From Prionace glauca (taxonomy: Eukaryota > Chordata > Chondrichthyes > Carcharhiniformes > Carcharhinidae), in the NCBI GenBank assembly GCA_037974335.1, contig CM075760.1, positions 7,375,432-7,439,431 on the forward strand: DNA of 64,000 nt, read 5' to 3'. The position numbers and the translations under genes are program-made. Below, in pieces: positions 54,236-64,000 of this stretch; position 1 is the first letter of the stretch; every line of letters starts with the position of its first letter. The notes below the pieces were generated by a model that did not search any database, was not told where the DNA came from, and worked only from the letters and a program-made list of their open reading frames with translations.

Positions 54236-55400
54236 TCTCTTCCTTGAAGAAGGTCATTGTCTGACACTGTGTGGCGTGAATGTTACTCTCCACTCCTCAA
54301 CCAAAGCCTGAATGTGTTCTAAGTCTTGCTGCATATGGACACGGACTGCTCCAGTATTTGAGGAGTCGCGAATGTGCTGAACAGTGTGCAATCATTAGTG
54401 AACATCCCACTTCTGACCTTCTAATGAAGGATGAAGATTAGGCCACACTATCCTGAGGACTTCCTGCAGCAATACCCTGTGACTGAGCTGATTGGCTTTC
54501 AACAACCCCAACCACCTTACTCTGTACTCGGTGTGACTGAAGCTAGTGGAATGTTTACCCCCGGATCCCCATTGACTGCAGATTGGCTCAGGATTCTTGA
54601 TGCCATCATCGGTCAAGTGTTGTGTTGATGTGGAGGGTGGGCACTCTCACCTCATTAAAACAGCTATTTCCACTATATTTGGACTAAGTTTAAATGATCT
54701 CTGGAACCGAATGCTCCAAGTGGAACCCAGACTGAGCTTCATTGAGTAGATTATTATTATTATTATTATTATTATTACTGATCGGTTGATCCTCGATACT
54801 TTCTATTATTTTGATCGAGTGAGATCGCATTGGGCGATAATTGGCCGGGATGTATTTGCCCTCTCTTCTGCGATAGAACATACCTGCTAATTTTCCACAC
54901 TGTTGGGCATGTGATAGTGATGTACCTATACTTTAATAGATTGGCCGGGGCGCAGCTCGCTCCAGAGCACAAATCATCATTATTATTGCTGAAATATTGT
55001 CAGGACCAATAATCCTGGCAGTGTCCAACCTCTTCAGCACAGGGTTAGGCCACAGATCAATCATGGTCATATTGCATGGTGAAGCGGGCGCCCGGGCTCG
55101 AATGGCCTACTCCTGTTCCAATCTTATCCTGTGAAAGGCATTGAGCTGCTTGGAAACTGGCATCTGTGATGCTGGGGACCTCAGGAGGAGGCCGAGATGG
55201 AAAATCCTCTCGGCACTTCTGGCGGAAGATTGTAGCAATTGTTTCAGTTTTGATCTTCTCCATTTGCTGAGCTCTCACATCATTAAGAATTGAGGTTTTA
55301 TTTGAGGCTCCTGCTGCGGTTAATTGCTTTAATGTCCACCACCATTCAGAACTGTATGTGGTAGAACTGCAAAGTTAGATCCTACCTGGAAAAATTCAGA
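54236..55400 (-). mobile_element. Jockey-like LINE RT fragment, antisense
   Basis: The + strand words GAACATCCCACTTCTGACCT, TGTGCAATCATTAGTG and GTCTTGCTGCATATGGACAC are the antisense of an RT palm region (the consensus reads EVGMFADDCTVF and a QQDLDxI block). At 54830-55375 other antisense words of the same repeat follow (CTCGGCACTTCTGGCGGAAG). An ATT microsatellite lies at 54748-54778. A CR1-like tail piece is embedded at about 55045-55125. Old. Confidence 0.6.
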
Positions 55401-55564
55401 TCAAGGTGATTGTGTGATGTATACATTGACATGTACTCGTGCAATACCAGTTTAAACAGCGTGCTATATGTTATAATATATTATAATCATGGACGGGGTC
55501 CATTCTAACATATATACATATGGAGGCCAATTCAAAACGAACAGATGCAGGGTCCAGTGTATTG

Positions 55565-55770
55565 CGGCAGTCCATGCTGGAATTCTCTGCCAGTTGAAGT
55601 GGTGGAGGCTGCCTCGCTAAATATTTTTAAGACGCGGGTTGATGGGTTTTTGATAAGCGAGGGGACTAAGGGTAATGGGGAGAGGGCGGGAATGTGGAAC
55701 TGAGCCACGACAGATAAGCCATGAGATGGCCTACTCCTGCTCCTATTTCTTATGTTCTTATGTTCTGATG
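55565..55770 (+). mobile_element. CR1 3'-end fragment
   Basis: CTGGAATTCTCTGCCAGTTG, then TTGATGGGTTTTTGATAAGC and a TTCTTATGTTCTTATGTTC tail. Nearly identical to the 3' ends at 50.3 and 61.4 kb. Confidence 0.9.
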
Positions 55771-55984
55771 CTTCATGTAATGTAACCCACCAAGATTTAT
55801 TTCCATCTGCTGGCAAAACTTTGTAATTACAGTTAGTGTGAAAATATCATTGTCAGGTGTGATCTATGGTATCAATGGAACAAGAATTCACATCCATTAA
55901 TGTCATATCACATCCCCTTCTGCAAGGTGCCAACATTTATGGTGCAATGAATTGTACCTGTCCGTTGCTGAATTATGCAGATTA

Positions 55985-56785
55985 AGTGGTGTACGGCAGG
56001 AATCCGTCTGGGGCCTCAATTATTTACAATATTCATTAAGGGCTTAGATAATGGGACAAAAAGTCAAATATCCAAATGATAGATCAAGATATAATTTTTA
56101 GATGGGACAACGCTAAATTTAGTGGATGCCAAACAGGATTCGGGGTTCGGCACATAGTTTCTTAAAATGTTACGATCTGCTGCAGAAAACAATCCTTAAG
56201 ACCAAAGGAATGCCTCCCTTCATATCCAAAGGACTGGGGGATACGGAGGCAGATGTTGTGCTCCAATTGTGCACAATCCTTGTTCCACCCCAATTAGAGC
56301 ACTGTGAGCAAGTATGGGCAACATATCTTTGGAAAAATGTTAACTCTGGACGGAGTTCAACGCAAGTTGCGAGGAGAGATCAGACGAATTAAGACATTTT
56401 TCTCTCGAATTCAGAAGTTTGAAGTCTGTTCTGATAGAAACCAGTGAAATACCTACAGGGAAGGACTGTTTCCATTAGTTGAAGGTTCGAGATTAAAAGA
56501 CCATAGTTTAAAAAAAAGTAGGGAAAGGCCTTTCAGGAGAGTTGATCGAAAACATTAGTACAAGTCCAGAGAGGTGAATGATTGGAACTCTCTTTGGCAA
56601 TTGCCGGTGGGAGCTGGTACAATTGTTAGATATAAGTCTGAGGTCTTCTTTAATTGAACAGGTGTCTCAAGAGATATGGACTCAGCGAAGCCAAAATGGA
56701 TTCGGCCACAGATCAGCCATGATCTTATTAAATGGTGGGGCCAGTTCTAGGAGCTAGTGGCCTACTCCTGTGGCTATGTCCCGAT
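55985..56785 (+). mobile_element. Degenerate CR1-type LINE 3' region
   Basis: GTACGGCAGGAATCCGTCTG (VPQGSVxG block) at 55991, then residues HSFLKCYDLLQKT..MPPFISKG and QLEHCEQVW, and a 3' end with CAGATCAGCCATGATCTTAT. Strongly decayed. Confidence 0.65.
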
Positions 56786-56789
56786 GTTG

Positions 56790-57185
56790 CCAGGGCAGCA
56801 TCAGATGAAAATGGCTCAATCCATGGGAATGTATTTTTGTTGATTTTGGTTAAAAGGATGGATGTTGCCCAGGGAGCTGTTGGAGACCACGGGACCTTTA
56901 ATGTCCAGCTCTGCAAACATGGCGTTGGGGAAAATGTTCCTCATTCCATTTGAAATTTAGTTGGGTCTCTGAAGACTCCCAAGAGGCCAAGATGTAGTTT
57001 TAAGTTGAAAGAAAATGTGTGTGTGTGTGTGAAAGGGAAACAATTTCTGGGGAAGAATGGGAACGACAGAATATGTGTGTGTGCGTCTTTGTGTGTTGTC
57101 TGATAAATGTCATATAGTTTACAAATCAACATCACAATTAAAACCGGCATCCTTCCATTTCCAATAGAAAAGTTAGAATCACAGT
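56790..57185. other. Unassigned stretch
   Basis: Contains a short GT run near 57017-57032. No gene or repeat family recognised. Confidence 0.4.
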
Positions 57186-57189
57186 AAAG

Positions 57190-58930
57190 ACATGTCCACG
57201 GTCGGCAAGTGGGAGACTTTCAAGGGAAAACTGAAAAGGTTGCAGGAAAGACATGTGCCGGTAAAGAGGAAGGATGGGAAAGGTAGGATTAGAGAGCTGT
57301 GGATTACAGGGGATTTTGAGGACTTGGTCAGGAAGGAGAGGGAGGCATATGTTAGGTTTAAGCAACTGGGAACGGAGAGAACACTGGAGGAATATAGAGA
57401 GAGCAGGAGGGAGCTCAAAAGGGGAGTTAGAAGGGCGAAAAGGGGGCATAAAATGGCTTTGGCGGATAGGATTAATTAAAATCCAAAGGCATTTTACATT
57501 AGGACCAAAGTGTGGTTAGAGGGAAAATTGGTCCTCTTAGGGACAAAGGAGGGGAACTGTGCTTAGAGTCTGAGGGAATGGGGGTGATCCTGAATGAATA
57601 CTTTGCGTCAGTATTCACGAAGGAGAGGGGTTTGATGTCTTGTAATGTCTTGGAGAGAGCTGTAGACCAGTTGAAGGAAATATCCATTACGAGAGAAGAA
57701 GTGTTAGGGTTTTTAGGCAGCATAAAAACTGATAAAGCTCCGGGGCCTGATGGCATTTATCCGAGGCTGTTTAGGGAGGTGAGAGATGAAATTGCTAGGC
57801 CTCTGACGCAAATCTTTGTCTCTTCTTTGGACACAGGTGAGGTCCCAGAGGACTGGAGGGTAGTTAATGTGGTACAGTTGTTTAAAAAGGGCAGTTGGGA
57901 TAACCCTGGTAATTATAGCCCAGTGAGTTTGACATCAGTGGTAGGAAAGTTGTTGGAAAAAAATCTTAGGGATAGGATGTCTATGCATTTGGAGCATTGC
58001 GATCTGATTAGGGATACGCAGCATGGCTTTGGTCAGGGGAGGTCTTGCCTTACGAATCTGGTACAATTTTTTGAGGAGGTGACAAAAACGGTTGACGAAG
58101 GACAAGCCGTTGATGTCGTCTACATGGATTTCAGTAAGGCGTTTGACAAAGTCTCTCATGGTAGGTTGGTTGAAAAGGTTAAGGCTCATGGGATACAGGG
58201 AAAAGTATCTAGATGGATTGAAAACTGGCTAGTTAACAGGAGACAGAGAATAGTAGTGGAAGGGTCCTTTTCTAGCTGGAGGTCTGTCACCAGTGGTGTG
58301 CCGCAGGGCTCAGTACTGGGACCTCTTCTATTCGTAATATATATAAATGACTTGGAAGAGGGCGTACATGGTGTGATCAGCAAATTTGCAGGTGACACAA
58401 AGATGGCAGGATTGGCGGCCAGTGAGGAGCAGTGTCTGGCAATACAGCAGGATATAGATTGGCTGGTATATTGGGCAGATAAAGAGATCAAATTTAGTCT
58501 TGATAAATGCGAAGTGATGTATTTTGGAAGGAATAATGTAGAGGGGAGTTACATGTTAAAGGGTAGACCTATTAAGTGTATAGAAATGCAGAGGGAACTG
58601 GGAGTGCCAATTCACAAGTCTTTGACGGTGGCAACATAGGTGAAGAAGGTTGCGAAGAAAGCTTATGGTATGCTAGCCTTTATAGGGAGGGGTATAGAGT
58701 ATAAGAGCTGGCGCCTAATGCTACACTTGTACAGAACTGGTGGTGGAGGCAGACACGTTGGACTCGTTTAAGGTTTACTTAGATGAGCGAAACAGGGATG
58801 GAGGGTTATAGTAGATGGTAGTAAAAAGCGTCAGAGCTTCGGGACGACACTGGAAATGTAGTATTACATGTTCATGTTTTGTCTCTTTTAATCCACATGT
58901 GTCGGTCCACCTTGTTGTCAAACGAGGGGC
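57190..58930 (+). mobile_element. CR1-type LINE, distinct subfamily, internal deletion
   Basis: Linker frame VGKWETFKGKLKRLQERHVP and ESRRELKRGVRRAKRGHKMA (57190-57479). A 375-residue RT frame (57512-58639) follows with APGPDGIYPRLFREV, PEDWRVVNVVQLFKKGS, VVYMDFSKAFDKVSHGRL and GVPQGSVLGPLLFVIYINDL. The catalytic FADD reads FAGD near 58385-58396, so the RT is dead. At about 58737-58741 the sequence jumps from the TLYRT-like segment to the far 3' part (GGTGGTGGAGGCAG), a deletion of the post-RT domain. The 3' end has the hairpin-like CCTTGTTGTCAAACGAGG at 58910-58927. Confidence 0.88.
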
Positions 58931-59016
58931 ATGCACACGGTGGGTTGTGCGTGGGCTGCTCTTGGAGGTTCCGGGAGTGGCCTAGTACTTCGTGTCGGTG
59001 TGTGTGCTTGATCCTG

Positions 59017-59200
59017 GACCGGTAGATGGGCGCCGCAACAGCTCAGTGACTAGCACTGCTGGCTGTGCAGATGCATGGATTTGGGCCTGTGTCTGTGGGA
59101 GTTTGCACATTCTCCCTGTGGTTGCGTGGGTTTCCTCCGGGCGCTCCGGTTTCCTCCCACACCCCAAAGATGAGCTCTTAGGCTGTTTGGGGTAACAAAT
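59017..59200 (+). mobile_element. tRNA-headed SINE fragment
   Basis: GGGCGCCGCAACAGCTCAGT head, GTTTGCACATTCTCCCTGTG and CTCCGGTTTCCTCCCAC body. It lies between two copies of the same LINE 3' region. Confidence 0.7.
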
Positions 59201-59625
59201 TGACCCGACACTATTGAGATTGAGGGGGGAACTAATAGAGGTGTATAAAATAATGAAGTGTATAGACAGAGTAAAGAGTGGCAAGCTTTTTCTTAGATTG
59301 GAGACAAATATCACGAGAGGCCACGGGCTTATGGTGAGGGGGGAGAGGTATAATTTGGATGCTAGAAGGAGGTTTTTCACACAGAGGGTCGTGGGGGTAT
59401 GGAATGCACTGCCAAGTAAGGTGGTGGAGGCAGGCACGATGGACTTGTTTAAAGTTTACTTTGATAGATACATGAGGAAAATCGGGATGGAGAGTCACAG
59501 GAGACTGTTTTAAATATGGATCAGAGCCTGGGGACGTGACTAGAAATCTAATGCTACATGTGTTGATGTTTTTCTCTTTCACTCCACAGGTGTTTCGGTC
59601 CACCTCGTTGTCTAACGAGGGGCAT
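59200..59625 (+). mobile_element. Second copy of the same LINE 3' part
   Basis: Residues LRGELIEVYKIMKCIDRVKS, RRFFTQRVVGVWNALPSKVV and FKVYFDRYMRKIG, then a 3' UTR ending in CCTCGTTGTCTAACGAGG (about 59599-59616), a perfect 7-bp stem with a GTCT loop. Its UTR matches that of the 57-58.9 kb copy. 5' truncated. Confidence 0.8.
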
Positions 59626-59900
59626 GTACATTCTCCCTGTGGTTGCATGGGTTTCCTCCGGGTGCTCTGATTTCCTCCCACATCCCAAAGAAGTGTTATT
59701 AGGCTGATTGGTGTAACAAATTGTCCCTAAATTATTCTCCTCTTAATCTGGTTTCCAATGAGGGTACCATAAGCATCGACATGGGTCAAGGGTGGAGGAG
59801 GAAAAACACATTGTTAAGATGGCGACACGGGTTCGTTGGGCCGAAGGGCCTGATTCCAGGGCTGTGTTGTTCTTTGTTCTTTGTTCTATTCATTTTAGTT
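59625..59900 (+). mobile_element. SINE body and LINE-like tail fragments
   Basis: 59630-59730: GTTTCCTCCGGGTGCTCTG, a SINE body joined directly to the LINE end. 59828-59895: TTGGGCCGAAGGGCCTGATT followed by a TTCTTTG run, a retroelement 3' tail. Confidence 0.6.
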
Positions 59901-59917
59901 TGGTGTCTTAATGGAGG

Positions 59918-61592
59918 GTGGAGGAATGGAGGGTCTTAATGACATTACTGTTACTAGAGAGGCGGTGCTCGACAGACTGGAGGGGCTGATTGTGGACAAG
60001 TCCCCAGGACCGGATGGAATGCACCCGAGGGTTCTGAAAGAAATGGCGGAGGTGATAGTGGATGCCTTGGTGGTTATTTTACAGACGTCGCTGGATTCCG
60101 GGGAAGTGCCGGAGGATTGGAAAACGGCTAATGTTACGCCGTTGTTTAAGAAGGGTGCCAGGCAAAAGGCGGGGAATTATAGGCCGGTTAGTTTAACGTC
60201 TGTGGTAGGTAAAATGTTAGAAACCGTCATTAAGGAGGAAATAGCGAGGCATCTTGAGAGGAATTGCTTGATAGGGCGGACGCAACACGGTTTCATTAAA
60301 GGGAAGTCGTGTCTGACAAATTTACTGGAGTTCTATGAGGATATGTCTAGGGCAGTGGATGGAGGAGAGCCGGTGGATGTGGTCTTTCTGGATTTTCAGA
60401 AGGCGTTTGACAAGGTACCTCACAAGAGGTTATTGCAGAAGGTCAGGGGACATGGAGTTGGGGGTAGGGTGTTAGCGTGGATAGAGGATTGGTTGTCAAA
60501 TAGGAGGCAGAGAGTGGGGGTCAATGGATGCTATTCGGATTGGCGGTTGGTGACTAGTGGGGTGCCCCAGGGGTCGGTGCTGGGGCCTCAGCTATTTACC
60601 ATTTACATAGATGATCTGGAGGAGGGAACCGAGTGCAGGGTGTCGAAATTTGCTGATGACACCAAGATTGGGGGAAAGGCAAATTGTGCGGAGGGTGTGG
60701 AGAGTCTGCAGAAGGATCTAGATAGGCTGGGCGAATGGGCCAGGAAATGGCAAATGGAATTTAATGTTGGCAAGTGTGAGGTGGTCCACTTTGGTAGGAG
60801 GAATGGTAGGAAGGACTATTACTTACGGGGCGAAAAACTGCAGCAGGCGACGGTGCAGAGGGACCTCGGGGTCCTTGTGCATGAGTCGCAAAAACCCAGC
60901 TTGCAGGTGCAGCAGGTGGTCAGGAAGGTGAATGGGATGCTGGCCTTCATAGCGAAGGGGATTAAATATAAAAGTAGGGAGGTCTTGCTGCAGCTGTATA
61001 GGGCATTGGTGAGGCCGCAGCTGGAGTACTGTGTGCAGTTTTGGGCGCCGCACCTGCGCAAGGATGTTTTGGCCCTGGAGGGAGTGCAGAGGAGGTTTAC
61101 TCGGCTGATACCGGAGTTGAGGGGATTGAGGTATGAGGAGAGGCTGAATAAACTAGGCTTGTACTCGTTAGAGTTTAGAAGAATGAGGGGAGATCTCATT
61201 GAGACGTATAAGATGATGAATGGGATGGATAGGATAGAGGTGGAGAGACTGTTCCCGCTCAAAAAAGACAGTAGGACTAGGGGGCACAGCCTCAAGATAA
61301 AGGGGGGGCGGTTTAGAACAGAGTTGAGGAGGAACTTCTTCACTCAAAGGGTGGTGAATCTCTGGAATTCTCTGCCCATTGAAGTGGTGGAGGCTGCCTC
61401 GCTAAATATTTTTAAGAAACGGGTTGATGGGTTTTTGATAAGAGAAGGGATTAAGGGTTATGGGGAGAGGGCGGGAAGGTGGAGCTGAGTCACGACAGAT
61501 CAGCCATGATCTTATTGAATGGCGGGGCAGGCTCGAGGGGCCGGATGGCCTACTCCTGCTCCTATTTCTTATGTTCTTATGTTCTTATGTCT
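59918..61592 (+). mobile_element. CR1 LINE, recent 5'-truncated copy with open RT
   Basis: A 525-residue frame (59911-61488) covers KSPGPDGMHPRVLKEMAEV, NYRPVSLTSVVGKMLE, VVFLDFQKAFDKVPHKRLL, GVPQGSVLGPQLFTIYIDDL, KFADDTK near 60646-60666 and the whole post-RT domain to GYGERAGRWS. The catalytic FADD is intact and there is no stop or frameshift. Endonuclease and ORF1 are missing, so it cannot move by itself. The 3' end is ATTTCTTATGTTCTTATGTT. Lack of decay argues for recent insertion; all three CR1-tailed copies here (16.7, 49.4 and 59.9 kb) are the same subfamily. Confidence 0.95.
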
Positions 61593-62280
61593 TTTTTCAT
61601 AGTTCACATTTGTTGATGACTGAGGAGGACAATTTATTGAGAGGTTGATTCAACCCTAAGTGTTGTCAATGAAGCTATCAGTTGTTTTGTAATTTTTCCT
61701 TTTCTGTGTCATAAAAGAGACCGAGAATTTTTTGATGGAGAGCTTAGTTCCCCCAAATGTTGTAGTCTCTGACCTGATGTTAGTGTCGAATGTCTTACTG
61801 AGATTCACCAATTTATGGGTATGATATGTATATCTCTATACATATCATATCTCTATACATATCTCTATATAGATATACATATCTCTATACATACCATACC
61901 CATACATTCCCCTGCCCATAGATGGTGATACCCATCACCCCAACACAAACAAAACACTGCGCTTCAGCTTAATCCCGGTCTTCAAGCAGATGAGTAACAA
62001 AATTGTCATCCTATCAAAGGCCTGTCCCGTAATGTTATGATTGAGATACACCTACAGATGTTGCCGTCTCTTCTATCCGCCTTATCTTCGGATAGTGTGA
62101 TGTTTCTGAATCATGAATCTCCTGTGGAATGGAACCTATCTTCTGGCAGAGAAAAAGAAGGTCATAAATGTTCAGAAAGTTGATATTTATTTTCATCAAT
62201 TGCCAAACATTTACAAAGATGCCCAATTGTGTTCATTAGTTATCATCCATTCATAAGCATTGATATGTTGATGTTTTAAT
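61593..62280. other. Unassigned stretch with an AT-rich tandem repeat
   Basis: At about 61818-61905 ATATCTCTATACAT units repeat five to six times with variants. The rest shows no gene or repeat family. Confidence 0.6.
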
Positions 62281-62284
62281 TTAA

Positions 62285-63010
62285 GGGATATGGACGTTGC
62301 TGGCCTAGTCAGTATTTGTTGCCTATTCCTCACTGCCTTTAGTAAACTGGTGGTAAGCTACCTTCTTGAATTGCTGCAGACCCTGTGGTGTAGATACCCA
62401 TACGGTCCTGTTACACAGGGAGTTCTAGGATCTCGGTCCCGTGACAGTGATGGAAGGATGATATATTTCTACATCAGGTATATGACTGACTTGGAGGGGA
62501 ATTTATAGGTGGTATTCCCTGGTAACTGTTACCCCTGTCCTTGCAGATGGCAACCCACCGTGTGGCTGCCTAAGGAGCCTTGGTGAGGTTCGGAAGTGAA
62601 ACTTGTAGATGGTACATAATGATGCTCTGTGTGGTGGAGGGAGTGGGCATTTGGAAATGTTATTCCTGTCAAGCCGGCTGCTTTGGCCTGAATGGGATGA
62701 AGATTTTTGAATGTTGTTTGAGCTGTACTTATTCAAGTAAGTGGAGACAACTCTTTTTGTCTCCTAACATGTGTCGTGCAGCTGGCGCACAGGTTTGGGG
62801 AGTTAGGAGGCGGGTTACTCACAGCAGGCTGAGTTGATATTCCAGCTGGAGCATGTATATACCCAGCTAACACAGCGATTAGACAATGGTAACCTCGAAG
62901 ATGTTGATAGTTGTTGATTCAGTGTTGCAATATCATTGAGTGACAAGGGGCAACGGTTAGATTCCCCCTTTTTGGAGGTGATCATCGCCTGACGCCAATA
63001 TTACCAATAA
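62285..63010 (-). mobile_element. Jockey-like LINE fragment, antisense
   Basis: The + strand words CTTCTTGAATTGCTGCAGAC, GGAGCCTTGGTGAGGTTCGG and AGGCGGGTTACTCACAGCAG are the antisense of the post-RT region of the same jockey-like family as at 54.2 kb (sense residues HLLTPQSL and IxDKAARLI are expected). Decayed. Confidence 0.55.
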
Positions 63011-63089
63011 TTGTCCATTCACAAAAATAAATAGGAAAAATTCACAAAAGTAAATAAATAAAAAATAAATAAATTCTCAAAAATAAATA

Positions 63090-63658
63090 ATAGTAGGAGG
63101 CATTACTATTTAAAGGGCGAAAAGCTGCAGCATGCTACGGAGCAGAGGGACCAGGGGGTCCTTGTGCATGAGTCGCAAAAACCCAGTCTGCAGGTGAGGC
63201 AGGTGGTCAGGAAGGCAAATGGGATGTTGGCCTTCATAGCGAGGGGGATAGAATATAAAAGAAGGGGGGTCTTGCTGCAATTGTATAGGGTACTGGTGAG
63301 GCCGCAGCTGGAGTACTGTGTGCAGTTTTGGTCGCTGCACTTGTGCAAGGATATTTTGGCCTTGGAGGGAGTGCAGAGGAGGTTCACTAGGCTGATACCA
63401 GAGATGAGGGGGTTGGACTATGAAGAGAGGCTGAATAGACTGGGTTTGTACTCATTGGAGTTTAGAAGGATGAGGGGGGATCTTACAGAGACGTATGAGA
63501 TAATGAAAGGGATGGATAGGGGAGAAGTAGAGAGATTCTTCCCGCTCAAAAAGGACAGCAGGACTAGAGGGCACAGCCTCAAGATAAGGAGGGGGCGGCA
63601 GTTTAGAATGGAGTTGAGGAAGAACTTCTTCACTCAAAGGGTGGTGAATCTCTGGAAT
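63090..63658 (+). mobile_element. CR1 fragment (post-RT domain)
   Basis: Residues HESQKPSLQVRQVVRKANGM, RPQLEYCVQFWSLHLCKDIL, LDYEERLNRLGLYSLEFRRM and FFTQRVVNLWN. It is cut at the WN codons and joined to unrelated sequence (AATTAAATTGAATTAAATTG). An earlier subfamily than the 60-kb copy by its substitutions. Confidence 0.9.
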
Positions 63659-63684
63659 TAAATTGAATTAAATTGAGATTAAAT

Positions 63685-63800
63685 CCGACCATGGCAGCTG
63701 GTGGAATTTGAATTCAATCAATAAATCTTGATTCATACTGATAGCGACGAGATAACCCTCTGATTCCCCAATGAAGGACATCTGCCATCCCTACTTGGCC
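63685..63800 (+). mobile_element. SINE-like dispersed repeat fragment
   Basis: ACCATGGCAGCTGGTGGAAT and TTGAATTCAATCAATAAATC, then CCCAATGAAGGACATCTGCC. Same family as at 39.1 and 41.4 kb. The remaining 200 bases to the window end show nothing recognisable. Confidence 0.6.
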
Positions 63801-64000
63801 TCAGCAAGGTGTATCTCAAAATGGACCGCCATATATATAACTGGGCAATACCACACCACTCAGCTGAAAAGGAATTAAATACCGGAAATAAATGTTGTTC
63901 TTTCCAGGGACCCCCACGTCCCGTGGAAGAATAAAGTGAAATAAAACACCAGCCTACATATTTATGCAGTATAAGACATATCACCTCTCTGAATCAACTC

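Overview
The window looks like intergenic and intronic DNA of a cartilaginous fish, most likely a shark. I infer this from CR1 LINEs ending in TTCTTATG-type octamers, tRNA-headed SINEs of the elasmobranch HE1 type, Penelope-like elements, and intron-split GPR139-like receptor genes of a kind I know from elasmobranch annotations. No search was run. The species cannot be named from the sequence.

Host genes are few. At 1.2-1.7 kb lies one T-cell receptor alpha/delta-type V segment: leader exon, V exon and a near-consensus 23-bp-spacer recombination signal, but with the end of framework 3 damaged. Three GPR139-like class A receptor genes follow. Gene 1 (+) has exon 1 at 6534-6600 and exon 2 at 11573-12474; they join in phase to a 322-residue 7TM protein. 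Gene 2 (+) has exon 1 at 35042-35201 and exon 2 at 37163-38070, giving 355 residues. Gene 3 (-) shows only exon 2 at 31923-32824. At 21.5-22.0 kb a CpG-rich promoter-like block (CCAAT, GC-box, NRF1-, YY1- and CRE-like motifs) has no recognisable gene beside it.

The largest structure is an inverted duplication. Arm A (about 27.89-34.13 kb) and arm B (about 36.54-40.43 kb) carry the same units in opposite orientation: receptor exon 2, an upstream SINE, a CT/GA-rich tract, a SINE-like repeat and a Ty3/Gypsy fossil. Later insertions differ between arms. Arm A gained a 659-bp solo-LTR-like element inside the shared SINE, plus a nest of CR1, a second LINE and a SINE fragment. Arm B gained a Penelope-type fold-back. 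Between the arms, a 42-bp in-frame minisatellite runs directly into the start codon of gene 2.

The rest is mostly retroelement sediment. CR1-type LINEs occur on both strands; the copy at 59.92-61.59 kb has an open 500-codon RT region and looks recent, and the copy at 16.66-19.94 kb is the longest. There are also a Rex1-like fragment (16.1 kb), antisense jockey-like pieces (54.2-55.4 and 62.3-63.0 kb), Penelope-like pieces (13.1, 21.0, 22.2, 23.7 and 39.2 kb), and minisatellites with 24-, 26-27-, 36-, 42-, 52- and 84-bp periods. The 36-bp array just after gene 1 carries a strong CCAAT (NF-Y type) motif in nearly every unit. Most other open reading frames are repeat-derived or antisense.
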